Below are positions 9,044 to 18,423 of a DNA stretch of 64,000 nucleotides, in pieces. The notes beneath the pieces were generated by a model. The model was not told where the DNA came from. It ran no database searches and saw only the letters and a program-made list of their open reading frames with translations. Made by a program: the position numbers and the translations under genes. Position 1 is the first letter of the stretch; each line of letters opens with the position of its first letter. Origin of the DNA: Acidisphaera sp. S103 (GTDB lineage Bacteria; Pseudomonadota; Alphaproteobacteria; Acetobacterales; Acetobacteraceae); assembly GCF_009765975.1 (NCBI RefSeq), contig NZ_LMUJ01000054.1, forward strand, positions 123,456 to 187,455. The letters run 5' to 3'.

Positions 9044-9523
9044 CTAAACTGAAGGGTCCGGCCGCGAACATGCGTCCAGCGCGGCCTGCAGCATCCACGC
9101 CGCCGCCGCCCGGTCCACCGCCTCGGCCCGTTTGGCGCGCGTCAGGTCCGCTTCACCGATCAGGAACCGGTTGACGGCGGCGCTGGACAGCCGTTCATCC
9201 CACAACGCCGCCGGCAACCCGGTGGCGTCCGACAGCGCGTGCGCCCAATCCCGAGCGGCTTGGGCGGCTGCGCCGGCGGTGCCGTCCATGGACAGCGGCA
9301 GCCCGATCACCAGCCCGTAGGCACCTTCGCGCAACGCGACCGCCGCGATTTCGGTGGCGTTCGCCGTCAGCTTTCCCCGCTTCAGGCTGCCATACGGGGA
9401 CGCCAGCGTCCGCCGCACGTCCGACAGCGCCAGCCCGATCGTCTTCGTGCCGGGATCGATGCCGATCACACGCTGGTCGCGCCCCAGCGACGCCAGCAAA
9501 TCCCTCAGGTTGAACAGTGCCAT
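9044..9523 (-). CDS. ruvX: RuvX/YqgF-family Holliday junction resolvase-like nuclease
   Basis: A 159-residue RNase H-fold protein of the YqgF/RuvX family. This family acts in pre-16S rRNA 5'-end maturation and has been described as a putative Holliday junction resolvase. Visible signatures are 'GIDPGTKTIGLALSD' with the first catalytic Asp, 'LVIGLPLSMDGT', and 'WDERLSS' with the catalytic Glu. The chosen ATG starts with MALFNL; an alternative 12-codon extension begins inside the gatC promoter region and is glycine/proline rich, so it is unlikely. It is divergent from gatC with only 50 bases between starts. Confidence 0.9.
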   Translation of the reverse strand: MALFNLRDLLASLGRDQRVIGIDPGTKTIGLALSDVRRTLASPYGSLKRGKLTANATEIAAVALREGAYGLVIGLPLSMDGTAGAAAQAARDWAHALSDATGLPAALWDERLSSAAVNRFLIGEADLTRAKRAEAVDRAAAAWMLQAALDACSRPDPSV

Positions 9524-9573
9524 GGGCGTCGTTATGATCCCGCCCCCTCCTCCAACCAAGGTTTTTCGCCCTT

Positions 9574-9861
9574 ATGTCGCTCGATCCCGCGACCATCCGC
9601 CGCATTGCCTCGCTCGCCCGCATTCGCGTGGAGGAGGACGAGGTCGAGCCGCTGTGCCATGAACTGAACGGTATCCTGGGCTGGATCGAGCAGTTGAATG
9701 AGGTCGATGTTTCGGGCGTCGCGCCGCTGAACGGGGCGGTCAACATGGCGATGGCGATGCGCGCCGACGTGGTGACTGACGGCGGTTACCCGGAGAAGGT
9801 GCTGGTCAACGCCCCCGAACGGATTGGCGATTTCTATGCCGTGCCGAAAGTTGTGGAGTGA
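9574..9861 (+). CDS. gatC: Asp/Glu-tRNA amidotransferase subunit C
   Basis: A 95-residue GatC. It wraps around GatA and stabilises the GatCAB complex, which converts Glu-tRNA(Gln) and Asp-tRNA(Asn) to the amide-charged forms. The N-terminus ('[18 protein letters not shown]') and the central '[16 protein letters not shown]' segment are typical, and the length is normal. Its stop codon overlaps the gatA start, so translation is coupled. Confidence 0.94.
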   Translation: MSLDPATIRRIASLARIRVEEDEVEPLCHELNGILGWIEQLNEVDVSGVAPLNGAVNMAMAMRADVVTDGGYPEKVLVNAPERIGDFYAVPKVVE

Positions 9862-11339
9862 TGCTGACCGACCTGACCATCGCGCAGGCGCGTGACGGGC
9901 TGCGGGCGAAGGCGTTCTCCGCCGTCGACCTGACCATGGCGCATCTGCACGCGATCGAGGCCCTGAACCCGCGGCTGAACGCCTACATCACCGTCAGCCA
10001 CGCACGGGCCGTGGACCAGGCCCGAGCCGCCGACGCAGCACTGGCCGCGGGCGATGCACGGCCCCTGACCGGTGTCCCGCTGGCGATCAAGGACCTGTTC
10101 TGCACCGAAGGCGTCCGCACGACGGCGGGCAGCAAGATCCTCGGCCCGTTCGTGCCGCCGTATGAGAGCACGGTCACCGCCAACCTGCTGCGCGACGGTG
10201 CCGTGTTCCTCGGTAAGACGAACATGGATGAGTTCGCGATGGGCTCATCCAACATGACGTCCGCCTATGGCCCGGTGGAGAACCCCTGGAAGCGCAAACA
10301 GGACAACACCGCCGTGCTGGTGCCGGGCGGGTCGTCCGGCGGATCGGCGGCGGCCGTCGCAGCGCGGTTGGCGATGGGCGCCACCGGCACCGATACCGGC
10401 GGCTCGATCCGTCAGCCGGCGTCGTTCTGCGGGTTGGTGGGCGTCAAGCCGACCTATGGGCGATGCTCCCGCTGGGGCGTGGTGGCATTTGCGTCCTCGT
10501 TGGACCATCCGGGTCCGTTCGCCCGCACCGTTCAGGACAGTGCCATCCTGCTGGGTTCCATGGCCGGCCACGACCCGAAGGATTCCACCAGCGCCCCGGT
10601 GCCGGTGCCGGATTTCGAGGCGGCCTGCGCCCGAGGCGTCAAAGGCCTGCGGATCGGCGTGCCGCGCGAATACCACGCCGACGGGATGCCGACGGAAATC
10701 GACGCGCTATGGCAGCAGGGTATCGGCTGGTTGCGCGAGGCGGGGGCCGAGATCGTTGATGTCTCACTGCCGCACACCAAATATGGCTTGGCCACCTATT
10801 ACATCGTTGCCCCGGCCGAGGCGTCGTCGAATCTTTCGCGCTATGACGGCGTGCGCTTCGGATCGCGGCGGAACGGCGAAGATTTGCGCGACCTGTACGA
10901 ACGCACCCGTGCCGAGGGCTTCGGCCCGGAAGTCCGCCGTCGCGTGCTGATCGGCACCTACGTGCTGTCCGCAGGCTACTACGATGCCTATTACCTGCGC
11001 GCGCAGAAAATCCGTTCGTTGATCCTGAAGGATTTCACCGACGCTTTTGCGAAGGTGGACGCGTTGCTTACGACCACGGCCCCGACGGCTCCGTTCGCGC
11101 AGGGCGAAAACATGGACGATCCGGTCAAGATGTATCTGAACGACTTGTTCACGGTGCCATCAAACCTGGCCGGGGTGCCGGCAGCATCGATCCCGGCGGG
11201 ATTGGATGCGAACGGTCTGCCTGTCGGGCTGCAGGTTATCGGTAAGCCATTTGACGAGGAAACCGTCTTCGCGGTCGCGGCCGTGATAGAGCAGGCGGCT
11301 GGCTTCACAGCATTGCCGTCGCTCAGGGCAGGAGGTTAA
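9861..11339 (+). CDS. gatA: Asp/Glu-tRNA amidotransferase subunit A
   Basis: A 492-residue amidase-signature enzyme that releases ammonia from glutamine for tRNA transamidation. The Ser-cisSer-Lys triad is visible: Lys77 in 'LAIKD', the Gly/Ser cluster with Ser158, and nucleophilic Ser182 in '[14 protein letters not shown]'. Full family length. The ATG overlaps the gatC stop; a GTG one codon upstream is possible. Next in the operon is an unrelated 161-residue gene, then gatB. Confidence 0.95.
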   Translation: MLTDLTIAQARDGLRAKAFSAVDLTMAHLHAIEALNPRLNAYITVSHARAVDQARAADAALAAGDARPLTGVPLAIKDLFCTEGVRTTAGSKILGPFVPPYESTVTANLLRDGAVFLGKTNMDEFAMGSSNMTSAYGPVENPWKRKQDNTAVLVPGGSSGGSAAAVAARLAMGATGTDTGGSIRQPASFCGLVGVKPTYGRCSRWGVVAFASSLDHPGPFARTVQDSAILLGSMAGHDPKDSTSAPVPVPDFEAACARGVKGLRIGVPREYHADGMPTEIDALWQQGIGWLREAGAEIVDVSLPHTKYGLATYYIVAPAEASSNLSRYDGVRFGSRRNGEDLRDLYERTRAEGFGPEVRRRVLIGTYVLSAGYYDAYYLRAQKIRSLILKDFTDAFAKVDALLTTTAPTAPFAQGENMDDPVKMYLNDLFTVPSNLAGVPAASIPAGLDANGLPVGLQVIGKPFDEETVFAVAAVIEQAAGFTALPSLRAGG

Positions 11340-11340
11340 C

Positions 11341-11826
11341 ATGGCCATCGATCTCGACTCGAAAGCGACCAAGGATCTTGAAACGATCGTCGCGAACTGC
11401 GTGCGCCTGAATCGAACGTCCGATCCGGTCTTCGCCGCTGCCACCAAAATTCTGGAGACACGGCGCACCGGCGAATACAACATGGAAAAGACCATCGCGG
11501 CCATTCGCAAGCAGGGGCGCGTGCGTAGTTTTCTGTCCTACAAGGATATCGCCGATGCCAGTGGCCTGAACTGGGTAAAAACGCGCCGTGGTGTCGGCCC
11601 GCATCTGGATGCGCTCAGTCATTATGCAGTCGAACAAGGGTGGCCGAACCTGACGTCGATTGTCGTTAACAAGGACAAGGTCGAGACAGGTGAGATGACC
11701 GAGGACAACCTGAAAGGCTTCCTCGAAGGCGTGCGGAACGCCGGACAGGATGTCGATATCGAAGACGTCGCCTTCATGAAGCGCGAACAGCAGCGCGTGT
11801 TCGCCTGGTGCCGAGAGGAACACTGA
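11341..11826 (+). CDS. Unknown protein inserted between gatA and gatB; possible winged-helix-like domain
   Basis: A 161-residue soluble protein that I do not recognise with certainty. It is acidic/basic mixed, with no signal peptide or membrane segment. Residues about 60-110 ('SFLSYKDIADASGL...LTSIVVNK') resemble the small helix-turn-helix-like domain that precedes nuclease or hypothetical domains in some restriction-related proteins, where a 'G-P-LT-alVV' strand recurs. That likeness comes from memory of the pattern and is weak. The gene starts one base after the gatA stop and ends three bases before gatB, so it must be co-transcribed with the amidotransferase. Codon use looks the same as its neighbours. 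No catalytic motif is obvious. Confidence 0.75.
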   Translation: MAIDLDSKATKDLETIVANCVRLNRTSDPVFAAATKILETRRTGEYNMEKTIAAIRKQGRVRSFLSYKDIADASGLNWVKTRRGVGPHLDALSHYAVEQGWPNLTSIVVNKDKVETGEMTEDNLKGFLEGVRNAGQDVDIEDVAFMKREQQRVFAWCREEH

Positions 11827-11829
11827 ACC

Positions 11830-13293
11830 GTGGCCTACGCGATTGAAGGCAGCACTGGACCGTGGGAGGTCGTGGTCGGCCTGGAGGTCCACGCCCAGGT
11901 GGTCAGCAACGCCAAGCTGTTCAGCGGCGCGGCGACGGCGTTCGGCGCCGAACCGAACAGCCAGGTCAGCTTCGTCGATGCCGCCTTTCCCGGCATGCTG
12001 CCGGTCATTAATGCCGAATGCGTGGCACAGGCGGTCCGCACCGGTCTCGGGTTGAACGCACGCATCAACACCGTCAGCCGTTTCGACCGGAAGAACTATT
12101 TCTATGCCGATTTGCCGGCTGGCTATCAAATCAGCCAGTTCGAGCACCCCATCGTCGGCACCGGCGAAATAGAAGTTGAGCTGGCTGACGGCTCCACCAA
12201 GGCGATCGGCATCACCCGGCTGCATCTGGAGCAGGATGCGGGGAAGTCGCTGCACGACCAGCACCCCACCAAATCGCTGATCGACCTGAACCGTGCCGGT
12301 GTGGCGCTGATGGAAATCGTCTCCGAACCCGATATTCGCAGTCCGGAAGAAGCCGGCGCCTATGTACGGAAATTGCGGTCGATCCTCCGCTACCTGGGCA
12401 CCTGCGACGGAAACATGGAGGAAGGCTCCATGCGCGCCGACGTCAACGTCTCCGTTCGCAAGCACGGCGAACCCTACCGCACCCGCTGCGAGGTGAAGAA
12501 CGTCAACTCCATCCGCTTCGTCATGCAGGCGGTCGAGGCCGAGGCCGCGCGTCAGGTCGAAGTTTGGGAAGCAGGCGGCACGGTCACCCAGGAAACCCGC
12601 CTGTTCGACAGCAACCGCGGCATCACGCGGTCGATGCGGTCGAAAGAGGATGCCCATGATTATCGTTATTTCCCCGACCCGGATCTGTTGCCCCTGGTGC
12701 TGGAGGAAGACTGGATCGCATCCTTGAAGGCCGCCCTGCCGGAACTGCCTGACGCCAAGCGCGCTCGGTTTATACAATCGTATGGACTGACGCCGTACGA
12801 TGCCGCGGTTCTGGTGGCGGAGAAAGCCACTGCGCAGTTCTACGAGGTTGTCGCCAAAGGTCGCGATCCCAAAATCGCCGCCAACTGGATCACCGGTGAT
12901 TTCTTTGCCGCGATGAATCGCCTTGGCCGTTCGATCGAGGATCCGCCTGTCACCGCCGGACAACTCGGTGGCCTGCTGGATCTGATGGCGGACAACACCA
13001 TCAATGGCCGCATCGCCAAGGATGTGTTCGAGGCGATGGTGGAAACCGGCAAGGACGCCGCCGCGATCGTGGACGAGAAAGGCTTGCGCCAGGTCACCGA
13101 TACCGGTGCGATCGACGACGCGGTGGAGCGCATTTTGGCGGCAAATCCGGACAAGGTGGCGGAATACCGGTCGGGCAAGGATAAACTGTTCGGTTTCTTC
13201 GTTGGTCAGACCATGAAAGCCATGGCGGGGAAGGGAAATCCGGCCTTGATCAACGAAACCCTGAAGCGCCGCCTGGACTCCCGGAAGGAGTAG
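11830..13293 (+). CDS. gatB: Asp/Glu-tRNA amidotransferase subunit B
   Basis: A 487-residue GatB, the kinase/transamidase subunit that phosphorylates the tRNA-bound Glu or Asp and transfers ammonia from GatA. Typical segments are '[11 protein letters not shown]' near the N-terminus, '[19 protein letters not shown]', 'HLEQDAGKS', '[17 protein letters not shown]', and the C-terminal YqeY-like domain ('[15 protein letters not shown]'). The start codon is GTG. Length is normal for the family. Confidence 0.95.
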   Translation: MAYAIEGSTGPWEVVVGLEVHAQVVSNAKLFSGAATAFGAEPNSQVSFVDAAFPGMLPVINAECVAQAVRTGLGLNARINTVSRFDRKNYFYADLPAGYQISQFEHPIVGTGEIEVELADGSTKAIGITRLHLEQDAGKSLHDQHPTKSLIDLNRAGVALMEIVSEPDIRSPEEAGAYVRKLRSILRYLGTCDGNMEEGSMRADVNVSVRKHGEPYRTRCEVKNVNSIRFVMQAVEAEAARQVEVWEAGGTVTQETRLFDSNRGITRSMRSKEDAHDYRYFPDPDLLPLVLEEDWIASLKAALPELPDAKRARFIQSYGLTPYDAAVLVAEKATAQFYEVVAKGRDPKIAANWITGDFFAAMNRLGRSIEDPPVTAGQLGGLLDLMADNTINGRIAKDVFEAMVETGKDAAAIVDEKGLRQVTDTGAIDDAVERILAANPDKVAEYRSGKDKLFGFFVGQTMKAMAGKGNPALINETLKRRLDSRKE

Positions 13294-13523
13294 GCTGGCC
13301 GCGATACCTCCTTCGCTGACGGCGGCCGGGACATTCCGGACGCTGTTCTCGTTTAAGGGGGCTTCGTTAACGGACTCTTAACCGAACCGTGCAGACCACG
13401 ACGGTATCGGCCTCGGCACCGCGATCTCACAGACAGCGGTACGCCATTTCAGTCGCACAAACCCAGCACGCAACGGGCAGAATTGTGCCCATTCCGCACC
13501 ATTCTACGTCGGATGCCGCATTT

Positions 13524-13871
13524 TCAGTCGATGGAGAAGCTTGTCCCGCACCCGCATGCCGACTTCGCGTTCGGATTGCGCACCGCGAAGTGACTGCCCA
13601 TCAGTTCGTCGGTGTAATCCAATTCCGATCCGCTCAGCAGGTCCAGGCTGACGGAGTCAACGACAACCCGAGCAGGGCCGCGCCGTATGATCAGGTCGTC
13701 GGGTTGGGTTTGCGGGTCCAGTTCGAAGCGATACTGGAAGCCACTGCATCCACCCGCCAGCACGGCGACACGGAGTGCGGTTTCGGCGGCCTGTTTCGTC
13801 TCGGCGACGATCTCGGCGATCCGGGTGGCGGCACGATCGGTAACGGCGAACTGTTCCATGCCAGGTAACAT
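13524..13871 (-). CDS. erpA: A-type iron-sulfur cluster carrier (ErpA/IscA)
   Basis: A 115-residue A-type carrier that passes Fe-S clusters to apoproteins. The three cluster-binding cysteines are present: Cys42 in 'GGCSGF' and Cys106/Cys108 in the C-terminal 'ACGCGTSFSI'. I chose the ATG beginning MLPG because GGAAG lies a suitable distance upstream; translation could also start four codons later at MEQF. It is divergent from dgt with 53 bases between starts. Whether it is ErpA, IscA or SufA cannot be settled without the rest of the isc/suf genes. Confidence 0.88.
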   Translation of the reverse strand: MLPGMEQFAVTDRAATRIAEIVAETKQAAETALRVAVLAGGCSGFQYRFELDPQTQPDDLIIRRGPARVVVDSVSLDLLSGSELDYTDELMGSHFAVRNPNAKSACGCGTSFSID

Positions 13872-13924
13872 AGGCGCTTCCGCACCGGAATTGAAGTCAC
13901 CCAATTGAAGCTCGGCGGGGCAGG

Positions 13925-15100
13925 GTGTATCCGCGTAGGATGTACGTTCGTCCCCCGCCGGCTCGCTACGCCGTGTCCGCCGCCACCGCGCGCGGGCGGC
14001 TGTACCACGAACCCGAGGCGGAAACCCGATCCCCCTGGCAGCGCGACCGCGACCGCATCATCCACAGTTCGGCATTTCGAAAACTGCAATACAAGACTCA
14101 GGTTTTCGTCAACCATGAAGGCGATTTCTACCGCACCCGGCTGACCCACAGCATTGAGGTCGCCCAGGTCGCCCGCTCCATCGCTCGGGCCCTGGGCCTT
14201 GACGAGGACCTGACCGAGGCTCTGGCCCTGGCTCACGATCTGGGCCATCCCCCGTTCGGTCATGCCGGTGAGGAGGCGCTGAACACGGCCATGAAACCGT
14301 TCGGCGGCTTCGACCACAACGCCCAGAGCCTGCGAATGGTGACCCTGCTGGAAAGTCGCTACGCCGGTTGGGATGGCCTGAACCTGACCTGGGAAACGCT
14401 GGAGGGCCTCGTCAAGCACAACGGCCCGCTGCGCCATCCGGCCGGCTACATCGCCGACTACAATGATCGGTATAGGCTCGACCTGCACACGCAACCCAGC
14501 GCCGAGGCTCAGATCGCGGCGATCGCGGATGACGTCGCATACCACTCCCACGATCTGGACGACGGGTTGCGCGCCCGGCTGTTTGCCGTCGACGACCTGA
14601 AACATCTGCCCGTGGTCGGCGAGTCCCTGGCCGCCGCGCGGATGTCCAGCCTCGACGTCCCGCCGCCGCGGCTGCGACACGAAACGCTGCGGCGGGTAAT
14701 CAACGCCATGGTCACCGACCTGATCACCGAGTCCGGGCAGCGGCTGGCGAAACTGGACCCCGAAAGCCCGGATGCGATCCGCCGGCACAAGCAGCGCGTC
14801 ATCAGCTTCAGTGCCCGGATGGCCGACGCCAACCAGGCGATCAAGGACTTCCTGTTCGCCCGCATGTATCGCCACTGGCGGGTCAACCGCATGTCCGCCA
14901 AGGCCAAACGCCTGACCGAGGACCTGTTTCGCCTGCTCCACGCCGATCCCACCCTGCTGCCGGAGGATTGGCGCGCTCGAGCCGGCGAGGGGGGGGTGCA
15001 GCGCTCTGCCATCATTGTCGGAGATTATGTGGCGGGAATGACCGATCGGTACGCGATGGATGAACACCGGCGGCTGACGGATATCGGGGTCAACGGGTAG
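13925..15100 (+). CDS. dgt: Deoxyguanosinetriphosphate triphosphohydrolase-like protein
   Basis: A 391-residue HD-domain dNTPase that splits dNTPs to nucleoside and triphosphate, affecting the dNTP pool. Metal ligands are visible: His75 in 'TRLTHSIEV', His104-Asp105 in 'LAHDLGHPPFGH', and a later Asp in 'IADDVAYHSHDLDD'. The segment 'DRDRIIHSSAFRKLQYKTQV' is the conserved N-terminal signature of the type-2 bacterial dGTPase subfamily. The start is GTG, or possibly the ATG five codons later. Confidence 0.92.
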   Translation: MYPRRMYVRPPPARYAVSAATARGRLYHEPEAETRSPWQRDRDRIIHSSAFRKLQYKTQVFVNHEGDFYRTRLTHSIEVAQVARSIARALGLDEDLTEALALAHDLGHPPFGHAGEEALNTAMKPFGGFDHNAQSLRMVTLLESRYAGWDGLNLTWETLEGLVKHNGPLRHPAGYIADYNDRYRLDLHTQPSAEAQIAAIADDVAYHSHDLDDGLRARLFAVDDLKHLPVVGESLAAARMSSLDVPPPRLRHETLRRVINAMVTDLITESGQRLAKLDPESPDAIRRHKQRVISFSARMADANQAIKDFLFARMYRHWRVNRMSAKAKRLTEDLFRLLHADPTLLPEDWRARAGEGGVQRSAIIVGDYVAGMTDRYAMDEHRRLTDIGVNG

Positions 15101-15168
15101 GACAGAAGCCCAAGGTGGCGTCGCCGCCCGCGTTCGGCTGGCGACATCCCGAAATCCCTCCAATTCCC

Positions 15169-15921
15169 CTACGGTAGCCGGGATGCCAACCGCACCGGCA
15201 TCGCGCGATACGACGCCAGGGACCGGCCGGGCGGCGCCGCACCGCCAAGCCCCGGCACCAGTGGAATGATGTGCGGAACGTTCGATCGCAGCGGCGAGGA
15301 TAGCAATGACCGATTGACCCCCGCCGCCCAGCCGCCCGTCAACGCAATGGGCTGCGTCTGCTCGGCCAGCTTCTGCTCCTCCGGCCACGCCGCCGATACC
15401 AGCCGCCCATAATCCTCGCCGATCCCCGGCGTGGCGGAGTGATACAGTTCCACCGCCTTCGGCCACGAATTGGTCTTGCCGTACAACTGCACCAGGAATC
15501 TGGCGCCATAATCGGCGTTCGCCGCCGGATCGAATGCCTGGTTCAGGTCCGCGAACGCGTTCGGATGCTGTGTCAGGCTGATCTGCATGCATCCGACATC
15601 GATCGATTTGGTGACCCGTGGACGCATGATCGTTGCCGCCGCCACGGCCTGCGCCTTGTTGTCGTAGAATGTGCCCTGCCCATCCATGTTGATGGTCCAG
15701 GGCCACGGGTTGAACGTGCCGGAACCTTCGTCCCGCCGTCCGCTCTCCACCCGTGCGATCGCTGCCAGCAAATGCGGCGGTATGCCATGCGCCCGCTCCG
15801 CCGCCGCGATCGCCTGGCGGCACATCTGGTTGGTGGTCAGCGGCAACGCCGGATTGGGATCCGCCATGACCCGGCAAGGCGCCAGCAAGACCAGCAGGAT
15901 AAGGATCACGCGCCCGTTCAT
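15169..15921 (-). CDS. Exported lytic transglycosylase (SLT-like)
   Basis: A 250-residue secreted cell-wall lytic enzyme. A signal peptide covers about residues 1-20 (MNGRVILILLVLLAPCRVMA). A lysozyme-like SLT domain follows with 'GIPPHLLAAIARVESG' carrying the catalytic Glu, 'GCMQISLTQHPNAF', 'NADYGARFLVQLY' and 'AVELYHSATPG' motifs. The last 70 residues are a Pro/Gly/Arg-rich tail of unknown role. Such small stand-alone SLTs often open the wall for flagella, secretion systems or recycling; no such system is adjacent. It converges with dgt. Confidence 0.85.
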   Translation of the reverse strand: MNGRVILILLVLLAPCRVMADPNPALPLTTNQMCRQAIAAAERAHGIPPHLLAAIARVESGRRDEGSGTFNPWPWTINMDGQGTFYDNKAQAVAAATIMRPRVTKSIDVGCMQISLTQHPNAFADLNQAFDPAANADYGARFLVQLYGKTNSWPKAVELYHSATPGIGEDYGRLVSAAWPEEQKLAEQTQPIALTGGWAAGVNRSLLSSPLRSNVPHIIPLVPGLGGAAPPGRSLASYRAMPVRLASRLP

Positions 15922-16017
15922 GGGCTGGCTGTACCAGTCAAAGATGAACAAAAGGTTGACGGACGCCCGGTCATCTCCACGCGAAAGCCGCCGGTTCTGG
16001 ACGGCCAGCCGGCAAAC

Positions 16018-16473
16018 TCATGGCGCCCGAAGCCGTCCAGCCGCCAGCCGCATCGTCAGGGACTCCGGCCAGAACGTCAGTGTGGCCTGATCCGCCGGAC
16101 ACAGCCCGTCGCGTCCCACCGCCCGGCACCACGTCGGCGGAGTCGCCTGATCCGGGTTGCCGAACCGGGTCAGGATGGCTTCCCGGACTCCGGCCGGTCC
16201 GCCGACGCCCCGTCCGGAGAAGACGTAGGTGATCCCCGTCACGCCGTATTCGGCGGACAGCACGACCCGCAATCGCCCATCTTTCGTGTCGCTGGTAATC
16301 CACCCCGGCGCGCGGACCATGGCATAGCCCTGATGCGCCAACTCGGCGACGACGTCGGATTCCGACATGCCAAGATGCAGGCCGATGATGTCGGTGCCTG
16401 CCGCTTCGAACGCGTAGAGCGGGCCGGCGGCCAGAAACGCCGCGATTGCTATCGTCGATGCTACGCGTCGCAT
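16018..16473 (-). CDS. Unknown periplasmic protein
   Basis: A 151-residue exported protein with a clear signal peptide (about 1-21, ending in 'AGPLYA'). The mature part has a 'GLHLGMSESDVVAELAHQGY' motif reminiscent of the small BamE/SmpA-like fold, where a G-M-s-x-x-x-V turn recurs, and a later 'VREAILTRFGNPDQ'. Two cysteines in 'TWCRAVGRDGLCPAD' could form a disulfide. I cannot name a function. It is divergent from ilvD over about 137 bases and lies 97 bases downstream of the transglycosylase start on the same strand. Confidence 0.7.
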   Translation of the reverse strand: MRRVASTIAIAAFLAAGPLYAFEAAGTDIIGLHLGMSESDVVAELAHQGYAMVRAPGWITSDTKDGRLRVVLSAEYGVTGITYVFSGRGVGGPAGVREAILTRFGNPDQATPPTWCRAVGRDGLCPADQATLTFWPESLTMRLAAGRLRAP

Positions 16474-16610
16474 GGCCACCTCGGTCTTTCCGGGGGGCAC
16501 CGTTACACCGGGAAACCCTAACGTCGCCTTAACGGCGTGCTTTGTCCGTGCCGCCGCGGGCGATCATGCTCTATAACCGCCGGATCGATGCCACCGGAAA
16601 GGAAACGTCC

Positions 16611-18335
16611 ATGCTGACCAGGCGCTGGGACAAATCCAGGATGCCGTCCCGTCACGTGACGGTGGGGCCAAGCCGAGCACCGCATCGCAGCTATTATTAT
16701 GCGATGGGCCTGACCGAGGACGAGATCGACCAGCCCTTCGTCGGCGTTGCCACCTGCTGGAATGAAGCCGCGCCCTGCAACATCGCGCTCAGCCGCCAGG
16801 CTCAGTCGGTGAAGAAAGGTGTTGCCGAAAATGGCGGCACGCCGCGGGAATTCACCACCATCACCGTCACCGACGGGATCGCGATGGGGCACCAGGGGAT
16901 GAAGTCGTCCCTCGTCTCACGCGACCTGATCGCCGACAGCGTGGAACTGACGGTGCGGGGCCACTGCTACGATGCCCTTGTCGGCCTGGCCGGCTGCGAC
17001 AAATCCCTGCCCGGCATGATGATGGCGATGCTGCGGCTGAACGTACCCAGCGTGTTCATGTACGGCGGCTCGATCCTGCCCGGGAAATTCAAGGGCCGCG
17101 ACGTCACGGTCGTCGATGTGTTTGAAGCGGTCGGCATGCACGCGGCGGGCGCCATGTCCGACGAAGACCTGCACGAACTGGAATGCGCAGCCTGCCCCTC
17201 GGCTGGTGCCTGCGGCGGCCAGTTTACCGCCAACACCATGGCGATGGTGTCGGAGGGCATCGGCCTGGCGCTTCCCGGCTCCGCCGGCGCACCCGCGCCG
17301 TATGAGGACCGGGACCGGTTCGCCGTCGAATCCGGCCGCGCGGTCATGAACCTGATCGAGCAGAACATTCGCCCGCGCGACATCGTGACTCTAAAGTCAC
17401 TGGAGAACGCCGCGGTGCTTGTGGGCGCGACGGGCGGATCGACCAATGCCGGGCTGCATTTGCCGGCGATGGCGCATGAAGCCGGCATCCGCTTCACCAT
17501 GGACGACGTGGTGGCGATCATGCGCCGCACGCCGTACATCGCCGACCTGAAGCCCAGCGGCAAATACGTCGCTTTCGACGTTCACAACGTCGGCGGCATC
17601 CCGGTAATCATCAAGGCACTGCTGGATGGCGGGCTGCTGCACGGCGACTGCCTGACCGTCACCGGCAAGACCCTGGCCGAGAACCACAAGGATGTCGTCT
17701 TCCCCCCCAATCAGGACGTGATCTACCCGGTCTCCACCCCCATCTCCCCCACCGGCGGCGTGGTCGGCCTGAAAGGCAGCCTGGCGCCCGACGGAGCCAT
17801 CGTGAAGGTCACCGGGCTGCACGACCTGCACTTCGAGGGCACCGCCCTGTGCTTCGATTCCGAGGAAGCAGCCTTCGCCGCGATCGACGCCCGAGCCTAC
17901 AAGGCCGGGGACGTCATCATCATCCGCTATGAGGGTCCCAAAGGCGGCCCCGGCATGCGGGAGATGCTGTCCACCACCGGGGCCATCTACGGCCAGGGCA
18001 TGGGCGAGAAAGTGGCCCTGATCACCGACGGCCGCTTCTCCGGCGCGACTCGAGGCTTCTGCATCGGCCATGTCGGGCCGGAGGCAGCGGTGGGCGGCCC
18101 GCTCGCGCTGGTGAACAACGGCGACAAGATCGTCATCGACGCCGCCAAGGGGACGATCGACCTGATCGTGCCGGAGGCCGAACTGGCGGCGCGCAAGGCC
18201 GCGTGGACACCGCGGAAAACCGATTACAATGCCGGGGCGATCTGGAAATACGCGCAACTGGTCGGGCCGGCGCATCTGGGCGCCACGACCCATCCCGGGA
18301 CCGCTGCCGAGACGCATTGCTACGCCGACATATGA
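16611..18335 (+). CDS. ilvD: Dihydroxy-acid dehydratase
   Basis: A 574-residue IlvD/Edd-family Fe-S dehydratase of the branched-chain amino-acid and pantothenate pathways. It converts 2,3-dihydroxy-isovalerate or -methylvalerate to the keto acid. Cluster cysteines are Cys49 ('[11 protein letters not shown]'), Cys129 ('[11 protein letters not shown]') and Cys201 ('[14 protein letters not shown]'). '[19 protein letters not shown]' is the C-terminal signature. I chose the ATG with GGAAAGGAA just upstream; an ATG 15 codons earlier is less well served. A TATAAC-like box just upstream of this start also favours the later start. Confidence 0.95.
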   Translation: MLTRRWDKSRMPSRHVTVGPSRAPHRSYYYAMGLTEDEIDQPFVGVATCWNEAAPCNIALSRQAQSVKKGVAENGGTPREFTTITVTDGIAMGHQGMKSSLVSRDLIADSVELTVRGHCYDALVGLAGCDKSLPGMMMAMLRLNVPSVFMYGGSILPGKFKGRDVTVVDVFEAVGMHAAGAMSDEDLHELECAACPSAGACGGQFTANTMAMVSEGIGLALPGSAGAPAPYEDRDRFAVESGRAVMNLIEQNIRPRDIVTLKSLENAAVLVGATGGSTNAGLHLPAMAHEAGIRFTMDDVVAIMRRTPYIADLKPSGKYVAFDVHNVGGIPVIIKALLDGGLLHGDCLTVTGKTLAENHKDVVFPPNQDVIYPVSTPISPTGGVVGLKGSLAPDGAIVKVTGLHDLHFEGTALCFDSEEAAFAAIDARAYKAGDVIIIRYEGPKGGPGMREMLSTTGAIYGQGMGEKVALITDGRFSGATRGFCIGHVGPEAAVGGPLALVNNGDKIVIDAAKGTIDLIVPEAELAARKAAWTPRKTDYNAGAIWKYAQLVGPAHLGATTHPGTAAETHCYADI

Positions 18336-18423
18336 CGCACATTGGCGACGGGGCCGATCTGGTGTTCCGGCGGTTTGGATCGCTTTTGCGTCGGCGATTG
18401 TTTATGTGCTGCCCCGCGCCCTG

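Noticed and set aside
11323-12963. Minus-strand open frame of 546 codons opposite gatB
   Set aside because: Antisense shadow of gatB and the preceding gene; no ribosome site or domain.
13691-15877. Minus-strand open frame of 728 codons across dgt and the transglycosylase
   Set aside because: Shadow of two real genes on both strands; composition is Arg/Pro/Ser-rich and no motif is found.
18229-18423. Longer N-terminus for the glycosyltransferase
   Set aside because: The extra codons overlap ilvD in another frame and precede the conserved family start.
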